A stretch of DNA of 64,000 bases. Source: Planobispora rosea (GTDB lineage: Bacteria; Actinomycetota; Actinomycetes; Streptosporangiales; Streptosporangiaceae). The position numbers and the translations under genes are program-made. Below are positions 41,830 to 50,343 of the stretch, piece after piece; the stretch's first letter is position 1, and every line of letters starts with the position of its first letter. Under the pieces are notes generated by a model. That model was given only the letters and a program-made list of their open reading frames with translations, was not told where the DNA came from and did not search any database. The DNA lies in NCBI RefSeq assembly GCF_014648175.1, contig NZ_BMQP01000005.1, positions 186,001-250,000 on the forward strand. The letters run 5' to 3'.

Positions 41830-43449
41830 ATGGGCATGACGGACCTGCTGTTCCGCGGCGGACGGGCGTTCCTGGCCGCCGGCGCCTTCGCCGAGGCCGT
41901 ACTGGTCCGCGACGGCCGGATCGCCGCCGCCGGCGCCGAGGCCGACGTGGCACGGCTGGCCGCCCCCGGCTGCGAGACCGTGGACCTGAACGGCGGCCTG
42001 CTGATCCCGGGCGTCACCGACGCCCACATGCACCCGGTCCAGGCCGGGCTGGAGCGGGCCAAGTGCGACCTGTCGGAGGTCTACGGGCTGGACGCGTACA
42101 TCGCGAGAATCCACGAGTACGCGGCATCCCACCCGGGCCACGAGTGGATCGACGGCGGCGGCTGGGACATGTCCGCCTTCCCCGGCGGCCTCCCGCACCG
42201 CTCCCAGCTCGACTCCCTCGACCGGCCCGTCTACCTGATCCAGCGCGACCACCACGCCGCCTGGGTCAACACCCGGGCCCTGGAGCTCGCCGGGATCACC
42301 CGGGACACCCCGGACCCGGCCGACGGCCGGATCGAGCGCGACGCCGACGGCACCCCGAGCGGGGTGCTGCACGAGGGCGCGATGGACCTGGTGGGCCTGC
42401 TCACCCCGCGCCCGACCGAGCGGGACCTGATGGACGCGCTGATGGACGCCCAGCGGCACCTGTTCTCCCTGGGCATCACCGGCTGGCAGGACGCCATCGT
42501 CGGCTCCTACGCGGGCTCGGACGACCAGCTGCCCACCTACGTCGCGGCGGCGGCCTCGGGGAGGCTGAAGGCCCGGGTCGTGGGCGCGCTCTGGTGGGAC
42601 CGGGCGCGCGGCGCCGAGCAGATCCCCGAGCTGATCGAACGCCGGAAGTCCGCCGAAGGACTGGAGACCTTCCGCGCCACCTCGGTCAAGATCATGCAGG
42701 ACGGCATCACCGAGAACTTCACCGCCGCGGTGATCGAGCCCTACTGCCGCTGCGGCGGGACCGGGCTGTCCTATGTGGACCCCGTCCTGCTGAAGGAGTA
42801 CGTCGCCGAGCTGGACCGCCACGGTTTCCAGGTGCACTTCCACGCCATCGGCGAGCGGGCCGTCCGCGAGACGCTCGACAGCCTGGAGGGCACCGACCCC
42901 GCCAACCGGCACCACATCGCGCACCTGCAGATCGTCGAGCCGTCCGACGTGCCGCGCTTCGCCCGGCTCGGAGTGACCGCCAACCTGCAGCCGCTGTGGG
43001 CCACCCACCACGCCCAGATGGACGAGCTGACCATCCCGTTCCTGGGCGAGGAGCGCTCGGCGTGGCAGTACCCGTTCGCGGACCTGCTGCGGGCGGGCAC
43101 CCGCTTCTGCGCGGGCAGCGACTGGCCGGTGTCGAACGCCGACCCGATCCAGGGCATGCACGTCGCGGTCAACCGCACCGAACCGGGCGGTTCCGTGCAC
43201 GCGGACTACCCGACGGCCCAGACGCCGTTCCTGCCGGGACAGCGCCTGGACCTGGACACGGCGCTGACGGCGTACACCGCCGGTTCCGCCTGGATCAACC
43301 ACGACGACGAGGCGGGCGCCATCGCCGCCGGCAACCGCGCCGACCTCGTCGTCCTGGACCGCGACCCGTTCGCCGAGCCGCAGGCCGACATCTGGCGGGC
43401 GAAGGTCGCCATGACCTTCGTCGGCGGGGAGCCGGTCTACCAGGCGTGA
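41830..43449 (+). CDS. Amidohydrolase family protein (YtcJ-like)
   Basis: The 539-residue metal-dependent hydrolase has the YtcJ-type layout: a short beta-sandwich start (DLLFRGGRAFLAAGAFAEAVLVRDGRIAAAG), the first metal motif GVTDAHMHPVQ near residue 65, SVKIMQDGITENFTAA with a candidate metal-bridging lysine, VHFHAIGERAV, HIAHLQIVEP and FCAGSDWPVSNADP. The substrate is unknown; the neighbouring PuuB-like oxidase suggests an amide or N-acyl amine. Three ATGs (41824, 41830, 41836) compete; 41830 has GGAG at the best distance. The stop overlaps a GTG opening the chemotaxis-receptor remnant. Confidence 0.88.
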   Translation: MGMTDLLFRGGRAFLAAGAFAEAVLVRDGRIAAAGAEADVARLAAPGCETVDLNGGLLIPGVTDAHMHPVQAGLERAKCDLSEVYGLDAYIARIHEYAASHPGHEWIDGGGWDMSAFPGGLPHRSQLDSLDRPVYLIQRDHHAAWVNTRALELAGITRDTPDPADGRIERDADGTPSGVLHEGAMDLVGLLTPRPTERDLMDALMDAQRHLFSLGITGWQDAIVGSYAGSDDQLPTYVAAAASGRLKARVVGALWWDRARGAEQIPELIERRKSAEGLETFRATSVKIMQDGITENFTAAVIEPYCRCGGTGLSYVDPVLLKEYVAELDRHGFQVHFHAIGERAVRETLDSLEGTDPANRHHIAHLQIVEPSDVPRFARLGVTANLQPLWATHHAQMDELTIPFLGEERSAWQYPFADLLRAGTRFCAGSDWPVSNADPIQGMHVAVNRTEPGGSVHADYPTAQTPFLPGQRLDLDTALTAYTAGSAWINHDDEAGAIAAGNRADLVVLDRDPFAEPQADIWRAKVAMTFVGGEPVYQA

Positions 43450-43711
43450 CGGCGAAGGTGCCGGCGAACATCGAGACGACCATCGCCGGCGCCGTGGAGG
43501 AGCAGAGCGCCACCACCGGGGAGATGAGCCGCAACGTCGCGGAGGCGGCCGCCGGCTCCGCCGACATCGCGTACACGATCGGCGAGGTCACCGGAGCGGT
43601 GCAGGCCACCACCGCCGGCAGCGGCGCGACCGAGCAGGCCGCCCGGGAGCTGTCCGTCCTTGCGGGCGAGTTCGAGTCGCTGGTGGGGCGCTTCCGGTTC
43701 TGCTCTGTGAG
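43446..43711 (+). pseudogene. C-terminal fragment of a methyl-accepting chemotaxis protein
   Basis: The frame reading NIETTIAGAVEEQSATTGEMSRNVAEAAAGSADIA and ending ELSVLAGEFESLVGRFRF is the last roughly 85 residues of an MCP signalling domain, including the conserved EEQSATTGEMSRNV hairpin segment and the usual terminal phenylalanine-rich end. The N-terminal 80 percent is absent, there is no ribosome site, and the original stop is lost so the frame runs on. No other chemotaxis genes are nearby. It looks like a relic left by a deletion behind the amidohydrolase gene. Confidence 0.75.
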
Positions 43712-43753
43712 TCCCCTTCCCCGATCTGCCTCATGCCCGGGGAAGGGGGACTC
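43709..43753 (+). terminator. Strong hairpin after the MCP remnant
   Basis: GAGTCCCCTTCCCCG (43709-43723) pairs with CGGGGAAGGGGGACTC (43738-43753) with a single bulged G and a 14-nt loop. It probably ends the amidohydrolase transcript. From here to 43817 there is only GC-rich spacer. Confidence 0.75.
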
Positions 43754-43817
43754 GCGGAATCTCCCGGTGCGGGACGCGGATCCGCGGGACCGACCCGGCC
43801 CTCCCGGCCCGCCCGGC

Positions 43818-44210
43818 TCAGCCGCGCCGCCTCCTGCGCCTGCGGAGGGTCATCCGCACGATCGCGCGGGCGGTGAGCAGCAGCACGATGCCCACGATCT
43901 GGCCGCCCAGGACGATCCGGTTGACGTCGACCGCGGGCTGCCAGCGGACGTCGCCGTCCTTGATGACGAACACCCCGGCCGGGGTCGCGCTGAAGCCGTA
44001 CCCTCCGCCGGACCCCTCCCCGGGGCGTTCGCCGCCCTCCTGCTTGCCCCTGCCGCCTCCCCCGCCGCTGGCGACCTTGGCGACCGGGACGACCGTCACT
44101 CCCTCACGGGTGATCGGCTCACCGAAGACGCGGCTGACCACGGCGTCGTCCTTCGCCTTGTCGATCACGTCCATGATGTCCATCGCGACTCCCTCGGGTG
44201 TCTCCGGCAT
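43818..44210 (-). CDS. GerW/YtfJ-family sporulation protein
   Basis: The 130-residue protein matches the GerW (YtfJ) family found in spore-forming Gram-positive bacteria and widespread in actinomycetes. It shows IMDVIDKAKDDAVVSRVFGEPITREGVTVVPVAKVASGGGGG and then the conserved GYGFSATPAGVFVIKDGDVRWQPAVDVNRI. The C-terminus has a hydrophobic helix (GGQIVGIVLLLTARAIV) followed by a run of arginines, which suggests membrane attachment. The start ATG at 44208-44210 has GGAGG 8 nt upstream. Confidence 0.88.
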   Translation of the reverse strand: MPETPEGVAMDIMDVIDKAKDDAVVSRVFGEPITREGVTVVPVAKVASGGGGGRGKQEGGERPGEGSGGGYGFSATPAGVFVIKDGDVRWQPAVDVNRIVLGGQIVGIVLLLTARAIVRMTLRRRRRRRG

Positions 44211-44325
44211 GGTGTCCCCCTCCGCTGCACACGCTAACCAACGGTTCACCCGCCGGACAGACGTGCGCGGAACAAAAGATCGAACAGGCGGGCCGGCAGG
44301 ACATGTCAGCGGGCCGCGACGCGGG

Positions 44326-44781
44326 TCAGGCCACGACCAGCGCCTGCGGGGCCGCCTGCTTCATCCGGCTGCTCAGCCACTCCATCTGCGTGGCGGTCTC
44401 GCCCTCGCAGCGGCCGACGACCTCCAGCAGCCCGGTGTCCCTGGCGCCCTGCGCGGCCTGCCCGATCAGCGTCCAGGCCATGTCGCACTCGGCGGCCATC
44501 AGGTACAGGTCGTGCAGGTCGCGCAGGAGGCCGATGGGGCCCGAGCGGGTCCCGGAGAAGAGCGCGGAGTGCAGCCGCTCCGGCTCGTCCACGGCCTCCT
44601 CGGAGTAGCGCCGGACGAACGGGTCCAGCAGCCGGACGTGCTCGGTGCACTGCGCGGCCAGCCGCTCGCAGACGTGGTGGATGTCGGGCTCGTCGGCGTG
44701 GGCCCGTCCCACCTCGCAGAACGCGCCGGCCAGCTCGTTCTGGGAACGGTGCAGCAGCCCCAGGTAGTGGGCCAGATGCAT
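44326..44781 (-). CDS. Helical partner protein of the molybdopterin oxidoreductase, unknown function
   Basis: The 151-residue protein is almost entirely alpha-helical by composition and rich in His, Glu and Cys (MHLAHYLGLLHRSQNELAGAFCEVG, then DIHHVCERLAAQCTEHVRLLDPFVRRY). The spacing hints at a four-helix bundle, but no established metal motif can be proved by eye. Its ATG lies one base after the molybdoenzyme stop with GAGGAC upstream, so it is surely co-expressed. A chaperone, a metal-binding electron carrier or a structural subunit are possible roles. Confidence 0.8.
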   Translation of the reverse strand: MHLAHYLGLLHRSQNELAGAFCEVGRAHADEPDIHHVCERLAAQCTEHVRLLDPFVRRYSEEAVDEPERLHSALFSGTRSGPIGLLRDLHDLYLMAAECDMAWTLIGQAAQGARDTGLLEVVGRCEGETATQMEWLSSRMKQAAPQALVVA

Positions 44782-44782
44782 G

Positions 44783-47434
44783 TCAGTCCTCCTCGAACCA
44801 CCGTGTCGCCTGGGATCTCTCCGATGTCTCGGACCGGCTCCGGGTCCAGGGCCGTTCCCCGGCCGCTCCCGGGCCTTCCCACGGCCCGGACCGGTCCGCC
44901 CGCTCCGCGTGCCCGTCCGCCTCGATCCACTCCCGCGCCTCGGCCTGCGGCCCGCCGGCCGTGACGGGCACCCGCGGATCGTGCGGGGAGGCGGCGCCGG
45001 TGGTGGGCGCGCTGGAGAGCGTGCCCCCCGCGTCGGCCGCCTTGCTCACCCGGACCGCCGAGATCTTGTAGTACGGCTGCTTGGACACCGGGTCCCAGCC
45101 GGTGGCGGTCAGCTCGTTGGCGGCGCGCGGCGTCCCGTCCCCCGGGCCGGAGCCGTCGCGGTCCCAGTAGCCGTAGTGGAACGGGACGAACACCACGCCC
45201 GGCCGCGTCCCGCACACCCGTGCCCTGGCCTCCAGCGCCCCGCGGGGTGACTCGACGCGCACCACGTCGCCCTCGGCCACACCCAGCGCGGAGGCGTCAC
45301 CCGGGCTGAGCTCCACCCAGGGGTCCGGCGCGGCGGCGTTCAGCTGGGCGGCCCGGCCGGTCTTGGTGCGGGTGTGGAAGTGGTAGACGGTGCGGCCGGT
45401 GGTCAGCAGCATCGGGTGGTCCCCGCCCGCGGTCTCGGGCGGCGGCTGGTACGGCGCCGCGTGCAGGAAGGCCCGTCCCCGGGGCTCCCCGGCGCGGTAC
45501 TGCTCCTCGGTGCGCCCGGCACCGGTGAGCAGGTCGTGGCCGTAGGTCTCGCAGTAGTCCGGGTCGGTGTTGAACCGCCCCCCGGCGTACAGGCGCTCGG
45601 TCCCGCGCGGCGATCCCGGGGTGCAGGGCCACTGGACGCCGCCGCGGCGCAGCATGCCGTAGGTGATGCCGGTGTAGTCGCACGGGCGCCCCGCCGAGCA
45701 GGCCTTCCACGCCTCGAACGCCGACTCCGGGTCGTGCCATTTGATCAGCGGCGCGCCGTCCTTGTCGCGGAAGTCCATCCGGCGCGCGTAGTCGAGGAAG
45801 ATGTCCAGGTCGGAGCGGGCCTGTCCGGGCGGGTCGACCGCCTTCTCGGAGAGGTGGACCGTACGGTCGGCGTTGGTGAAGGTCCCCCGCTTCTCCCCCC
45901 AGGTGGCGGCGGGCAGGACCACGTCGGCCAGCTGGGCGGTCTCGGTCGGGAAGATGTCCTGGACGACCACGAACAGGTCCTCCTTGGCCAGGGTGCGGCG
46001 GATCCGGGCCAGGTCCGGCAGGGAGACCGCCGGGTTGGTCGCCGAGATCCACAGCAGCTTGACCGAGCCCTGCTCGGCGTAGCGGAAGATCTGCATGGCG
46101 TGGGTCGGCGGCGCCCAGTGCGGGATGACCGAGGGCTCGACGTTCCACAGCTCGGCCAGCTGGCGGATGTGTTCGGGGTTGTCCCAGTTGCGCAGGCCCG
46201 GCAGGTCGCCGTCGGCCCCGGCCTCGCGGGTGTTCTGCGCGGTGGGCTGGCCGTTCATCTGCAGCACGCCCGCGCCCGGGCGGCCGATCATGCCGCGCAG
46301 CAGGTGGATGTTGTTGACCTGGCAGGCCGCGGCGGTCGCCTGGTGCGACTGGTAGAAGCCCTGCAGCACGGTCGAGAGCAGCCGATCGCAGGATCCGAGG
46401 ATCTCCACGGCCTGCTCGATCCGGCTCGCGGGCACGTCGCAGATCTCCGCCGCCCACCGGGGCGTGCAGTCCGCCACGGTCCGCCGGAGCTCCTCGAAGC
46501 CGGTCGTGCGGGAGCGGACGTACCTCTCGTCGTACCGGCCCTCGCCGATCAGCACGTGGAGCAGGGCGTTCATCAGCGCCATGTTCGTGCCGGGCCGTAC
46601 GGCCAGGTGCACGTCGGCCTCCCGCGCCACCGGCGTCTCCCGCGGATCGACGACGATCATCGCCGGCGGCCTCGGCCCGCGGCGGCGGTCGAGCATGCGC
46701 GCCCACAGCACGGTCTGCGTCTCGGCCGCGTTGTGCCCCCACAGCGCGATCGCGTCGCAGTGGTCGACGTCGGTGTAGGAGCCGGGCTGCCCGTCGGTGC
46801 CGAAGCTCAGTTTGAGCGCGGCGGCGGCCGTCGCCGTGCACAGGCGGGTGTTGCCGTCCATGTGGGGCGTGCCGATGCCCGCCTTGCCGATCACGCCGAG
46901 CGTGTAGTACTCCTCCAGGAGCAGCTGGCCGCTGGTGTAGAAGGCGAAGTTCCCCCACCCGCCCGGCCCGTCGAGCAGCGCCTTGGAGCGCGTCACGATC
47001 AGGTCCATCGCGGTGTCCCAGTCGGTCTCGGCCAGTTCCCCGCCGCGGCCCCGGATCAGGGGGCGGGTCAGCCGGTCGGGGCTGTTGTTCGCCTGCCAGC
47101 CGTACAGGTCCTTGGGACCGAGCCGCCCGTGGTTGACCCGGTCGGCGGCCCGGCCGCGCACGCCCACGATGCGGCCGCCGGAGACGGCGATGTCCATCGC
47201 GTCGCCGTTGGAGTGCAGGATCGACGCCGACGGCACCCAGGCGTCGACGTCGTCCTCGGTGACCCCCTCGGCCAGGAAGGTGTCCACCCGAACCGGCCAG
47301 GGGCTGCGGCGGCCGAGATCGCCGGGCAGGATGTCCCTGAGGCGGCCGGGCAGGGCCGCGGCGAACCGTTCCACGGCGGCGGGCGGGCCGTACGGCGTGC
47401 GGCTCCCCCACGGGTCGGCGATCCGGTCCGGCAT
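44783..47434 (-). CDS. Molybdopterin-dependent oxidoreductase without the usual [4Fe-4S] cysteines
   Basis: This 883-residue member of the DMSO reductase superfamily resembles formate dehydrogenase/assimilatory nitrate reductase. It has DLYGWQANN, the probable Mo-ligand Cys199 in NTRLCTATAAA, IALWGHNAAETQ, VVDPRETPVAREADVHLAVRPGTNMAL, LQMNGQPTAQNTREAG and a C-terminal molybdopterin-binding domain (RTVYHFHTRTKTGR, WVELSPGDASALGVAEGDVVRVESPRG). At residues 69-78, where relatives carry three cysteines, it reads SASILHSNGD. No twin-arginine signal is present, so it should be cytoplasmic. The start ATG at 47432-47434 has GGAAGGAG upstream. The substrate is unknown. Confidence 0.9.
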   Translation of the reverse strand: MPDRIADPWGSRTPYGPPAAVERFAAALPGRLRDILPGDLGRRSPWPVRVDTFLAEGVTEDDVDAWVPSASILHSNGDAMDIAVSGGRIVGVRGRAADRVNHGRLGPKDLYGWQANNSPDRLTRPLIRGRGGELAETDWDTAMDLIVTRSKALLDGPGGWGNFAFYTSGQLLLEEYYTLGVIGKAGIGTPHMDGNTRLCTATAAAALKLSFGTDGQPGSYTDVDHCDAIALWGHNAAETQTVLWARMLDRRRGPRPPAMIVVDPRETPVAREADVHLAVRPGTNMALMNALLHVLIGEGRYDERYVRSRTTGFEELRRTVADCTPRWAAEICDVPASRIEQAVEILGSCDRLLSTVLQGFYQSHQATAAACQVNNIHLLRGMIGRPGAGVLQMNGQPTAQNTREAGADGDLPGLRNWDNPEHIRQLAELWNVEPSVIPHWAPPTHAMQIFRYAEQGSVKLLWISATNPAVSLPDLARIRRTLAKEDLFVVVQDIFPTETAQLADVVLPAATWGEKRGTFTNADRTVHLSEKAVDPPGQARSDLDIFLDYARRMDFRDKDGAPLIKWHDPESAFEAWKACSAGRPCDYTGITYGMLRRGGVQWPCTPGSPRGTERLYAGGRFNTDPDYCETYGHDLLTGAGRTEEQYRAGEPRGRAFLHAAPYQPPPETAGGDHPMLLTTGRTVYHFHTRTKTGRAAQLNAAAPDPWVELSPGDASALGVAEGDVVRVESPRGALEARARVCGTRPGVVFVPFHYGYWDRDGSGPGDGTPRAANELTATGWDPVSKQPYYKISAVRVSKAADAGGTLSSAPTTGAASPHDPRVPVTAGGPQAEAREWIEADGHAERADRSGPWEGPGAAGERPWTRSRSETSERSQATRWFEED

Positions 47435-47597
47435 GTCGGCTGCTCCTTCCCGGCGGGCTTCCCCACAGATCTCCCGCGGGCTTCCCGGCGCGTGTACGGC
47501 GCCGACCGGCGGCCTACCCTGCCGGGATTCCTTCACACGCGCCCGGTGGATAGGTCGCGACGAGGCGGGTATGCGGGCCGCCGGGAGGAAAACAACC

Positions 47598-47795
47598 ATG
47601 GCCAAGACACTGAATCCGATAGAGCTCCAGAAGCACCTGTCCGGCGTCGACTACCCGGCCAGCCGCGACGAGCTGGTGGACACGGCCCGCGAGCAGGGCG
47701 CCGACGAGGACATCATCAGGGCGCTGGAGAGCATTCCCGACCGGGAGTACGACGGCCCCAACGCCGTCAGCAAGGCCGCCGCCGGGAACGGCTAA
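47598..47795 (+). CDS. DUF2795 small protein
   Basis: This 65-residue protein of the DUF2795 family contains PIELQKHLSGVDYPASRDELVDTAREQGADEDIIRALESIPDREYDGPNAVSKA. Such proteins are small, charged and helical; their function is unknown. The ATG at 47598 has GGAGG 9 nt upstream. It is divergent from the molybdoenzyme gene across a 163-bp gap and is followed by a long hairpin. Confidence 0.85.
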   Translation: MAKTLNPIELQKHLSGVDYPASRDELVDTAREQGADEDIIRALESIPDREYDGPNAVSKAAAGNG

Positions 47796-47813
47796 CGGAA
47801 GATCGCACGGTGT

Positions 47814-47840
47814 GCCGCGCGGGGCCGGGCCCCGCGCGGC
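47814..47840 (+). terminator. GC-rich hairpin after the DUF2795 gene
   Basis: GCCGCGCGGGGCC (47814-47826) and GGCCCCGCGCGGC (47828-47840) are perfect inverted copies around one central G, giving a long stem with a tight loop. Confidence 0.6.
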
Positions 47841-47874
47841 CTTCCCGTGTGCCGGCCACCGTCGCGCCGACGGG

Positions 47875-47905
47875 GCGAGGACTCCTTGCGCGTCCTCGCG
47901 CAAGG
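47875..47905. other. Two mutually exclusive hairpins before the AlkZ-like stop
   Basis: GCGAGGAC (47875-47882) can pair with GTCCTCGC (47892-47899). CCTTGCGC (47884-47891) can pair with GCGCAAGG (47898-47905). The two stems overlap in position, so only one can form at a time. They lie in the gap between convergent genes and probably act as terminator elements. Confidence 0.45.
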
Positions 47906-47934
47906 CCTGTGCCGGTTCCGGCGCGGGGCACGGG

Positions 47935-49065
47935 TCAGGAGTCTTCGACGCGCACGCCGAGGGCGGCGGCCTCCGGTTCCAGGAAGCGCAGGAGTTCCTC
48001 GCCCTCCGACGTCAGGGCGGAGACCGCCTGCTTCGGGAGCGGCTCGAAGGCGGTCATCCGCAGGACGGCGGCCCCGCGCTTGAGCTCCGTCCGCCAGGTG
48101 CCGCGCACCCGGCCGTCCCAGAGGAACGTGGCGCGCACCCGCAGGTTCTTGGTGGTGACCTGCCCGCGGTACTCCTCGTCCATCAGGCGGGTACGGTCGG
48201 CGTGCGCGAGGACGAGGTTGTCGAAGTCGGGCAGGAAGCGCGCGGGGGCGGGGACGTCCTCGTCCGGGCGTGGGGCGTCGGGCAGGTCGAACAGCTCCCG
48301 GCCCTTCTCGTCGCGGAAGACGGCCAGCTTCGGGCGCAGGCCGTCCAGTACGGCGCGCAGCCCCTTCAGACCCGACCAGGTCTGCGCGTCGGCGGCGGTG
48401 GCCGGGCCGTAGGCCGCCAGGTAGCGCAGCACCAGTTCCTCCACTTCCTGCAGTTCCTTCACCGGATCACCCGTCGGCTCCCCGTTCTCCTTCCCCAGCC
48501 AGCTCTCCGCCAGGGTGAAGTCCGCCGCCTGGGGGAAGGACCAGCGGTCCTCGGTCGGGACCATGACCAGCGGCAGCCGGGTCCGTACGGCATAACCCAG
48601 CGCCCGGTCGTCGGCCTCGGGGAACCTCTCCTGGAGCAGGGCGCGCAGCGCGGTGAAGTCACGCGGTCCCTGCGCGAGGATCTCGCGGGCGACCGGGAGG
48701 AGCGCCTCCAGGTCCAGCCCGGCGGTCAGCGAGCCGCGCCCGCTCAGGGCGGAGGCGAGCACGGGGTCCAGCGCGGGGCGGAACCTCGTGTAGTCGGCCG
48801 CGCTCACCAGGTGCAGCGTGGCCCGCATCATCATGGCCCGGACGACGGACCGGTCGTGCGCCGCCCGGTGCAGGTCCTCCCGGCGAAAGCCCTCGACCCG
48901 GGTCCACAGCCCGGTGAAAGGGTGCCTGGCCTCCTGCGCCTGCATGCCGGCGAGCCGTTCCACCGCGGTCACGACGTCGGTCTTCTCCCGGGCGAGCAAC
49001 ATCTGCCGGGCCAGCGTCGCGCGGTTGAGCCGCCGTGCCGTCAAGGTCTCCATGCGATCCATCAT
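47935..49065 (-). CDS. Winged-helix DNA-binding protein, AlkZ/YcaQ-like (HTH_42)
   Basis: The 376-residue protein belongs to the HTH_42 family that includes DNA glycosylases AlkZ and YcaQ. It has the QxQ-type motif in LAGMQAQEARHPFTGLW near residue 40, MRATLHLVSAADY near residue 80, and FLPDFDNLVLAHADRTRLMDEEYR with LRVRATFLWDGRVRGTW in the C-terminal half. A role in removing bulky or cross-linked alkylated bases is likely by family. The start is the first ATG of MMDRME (49065); the ATG at 49053 is also possible, and neither has a good ribosome site. Confidence 0.82.
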   Translation of the reverse strand: MMDRMETLTARRLNRATLARQMLLAREKTDVVTAVERLAGMQAQEARHPFTGLWTRVEGFRREDLHRAAHDRSVVRAMMMRATLHLVSAADYTRFRPALDPVLASALSGRGSLTAGLDLEALLPVAREILAQGPRDFTALRALLQERFPEADDRALGYAVRTRLPLVMVPTEDRWSFPQAADFTLAESWLGKENGEPTGDPVKELQEVEELVLRYLAAYGPATAADAQTWSGLKGLRAVLDGLRPKLAVFRDEKGRELFDLPDAPRPDEDVPAPARFLPDFDNLVLAHADRTRLMDEEYRGQVTTKNLRVRATFLWDGRVRGTWRTELKRGAAVLRMTAFEPLPKQAVSALTSEGEELLRFLEPEAAALGVRVEDS

Positions 49066-49146
49066 GTCGGTCGTACCTGACAGCCGACGGCAGGTATGAC
49101 GGGCGGGACCGTGCGTTCCATCCCGCGAGACCACGCCTCGGGAACG

Positions 49147-50319
49147 TCACGTCCCCGGGTGGGAGGGGGCCGGTGACCCGCCGAGGGCGTTTCTCAGCCG
49201 TACGGCGGCGGCCACCGCGGGCCACAGGCGGGTGGCCAGGTTCCGCGTCAGGATGCCGCCTCGTGTCGCGGGGACCATGAGTGCCGCGGCCCGCCCGATG
49301 TTCCGCTGCTTGGGGTCCACCAGGCGCCGGTGCGCGGCCTCGTACCGGCGGAAGGCCGTCCGCGGGTCGTCCGGGGCGGCGGCCAGTTCCCCGGCGAGGG
49401 TGAACGCCCCCGCCATGGCCAGGGTGGAGCCGTCCCCGAACAGCGACACGCAGGATGCGGCGTCGCCGAGGAGCGCGACCCGGCCGTTCCACCAGCGGGG
49501 CAGGCGCACCTGGCTGACCGAGTCGAAGTAGAGCTCCTCGGCGGCGCGCACGCGTTCCAGCAGCTCGGGCGCCCGCCAGGACACGCCGGCGAATGCCCTG
49601 GTCAGCAGCCGTTTGTGCTGGTCGGTGTCGCGGTGGTCGAAGCCGGGCTCGGCCGCGCTGCGGTAGAGGAAGAAGGCGATGTCACCGCCGGGCGAGGGGC
49701 TGACGGCGACCGCCCTGCCGGGTGTGTTGTGCATGAGGACGTCGCGTCCGGCCCCGTGCCCGCCGCCGATCGGGGCCGTCGCGACGTAGAGGCCCATGTG
49801 CCGGACGAGCCCGTTCTCCTGCCCGAACGCCAGCCGCCGCGTCGTCGAGTGCAGGCCGTCGGCCCCGATCACCAGACCGAAACGGCGCGGCCCGGCGCGC
49901 TCGAAGGTGACCTCGACCCCCTGCCCGTCCTGGTCGAGTGTCGCGACGGAGTCGCCGAAGAGGTACTCGGCACGGTCGCGGCCCGCCTCGTACAGGATCG
50001 AGGCGAGGTCGCCGCGCGGCAGTTCGACCTCGCCGGCCCGCTGCGCGGCGCGCATGTCCATCCGGCCGAGGCGCCTGCCCGCCGCGTCGACGAAGGCGAG
50101 TCCCGTCGTGCCGGTGGCGGTCTCGCGCAGCCGGGGCAGGACGCCCATCCGCCGGGCGACCTCCACCGCGGGCCCTCTGACGTCCACCGGGTTCCCGCTG
50201 GAACGCTGTCTCGCGGCACGTTCGACGACGGTGACGTGGAAGCCGTACTCGGCCAGCCAGTAGGCCAGCACGGGCCCGCCGACGCCGGCTCCGGAGATCA
50301 GCACTGTCCGCTCGCTCAT
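49147..50319 (-). CDS. FAD-dependent monooxygenase (aromatic hydroxylase/TetX-like)
   Basis: The 390-residue group A flavoprotein monooxygenase has the N-terminal FAD site VLISGAGVGGPVLAYWLAEYGFHVTVVERA, the middle motif GLVIGADGLHSTTRRLAFG and the C-terminal GRVALLGDAASCVSLFGDGSTLAMAGAFTLAGELA. It is closest in feel to TetX-like and RebC-like hydroxylases. It may modify an aromatic antibiotic or metabolite. The ATG at 50317-50319 has GAGGGG upstream. A divergent TetR gene and a large palindrome indicate control by that repressor. Confidence 0.88.
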   Translation of the reverse strand: MSERTVLISGAGVGGPVLAYWLAEYGFHVTVVERAARQRSSGNPVDVRGPAVEVARRMGVLPRLRETATGTTGLAFVDAAGRRLGRMDMRAAQRAGEVELPRGDLASILYEAGRDRAEYLFGDSVATLDQDGQGVEVTFERAGPRRFGLVIGADGLHSTTRRLAFGQENGLVRHMGLYVATAPIGGGHGAGRDVLMHNTPGRAVAVSPSPGGDIAFFLYRSAAEPGFDHRDTDQHKRLLTRAFAGVSWRAPELLERVRAAEELYFDSVSQVRLPRWWNGRVALLGDAASCVSLFGDGSTLAMAGAFTLAGELAAAPDDPRTAFRRYEAAHRRLVDPKQRNIGRAAALMVPATRGGILTRNLATRLWPAVAAAVRLRNALGGSPAPSHPGT

Positions 50320-50343
50320 ACGACACCCCTCGCTAACCGGATG

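Noticed and set aside
43711-44237. Continuation of the MCP remnant frame to 44237.
   Set aside because: After VGRFRF the frame becomes proline- and arginine-rich and runs antisense to the GerW gene; the hairpin at 43709 marks the end of useful sequence.
45374-48412. 1012-codon open frame opposite the molybdoenzyme gene.
   Set aside because: No recognisable domain; the opposite strand encodes a complete conserved oxidoreductase.
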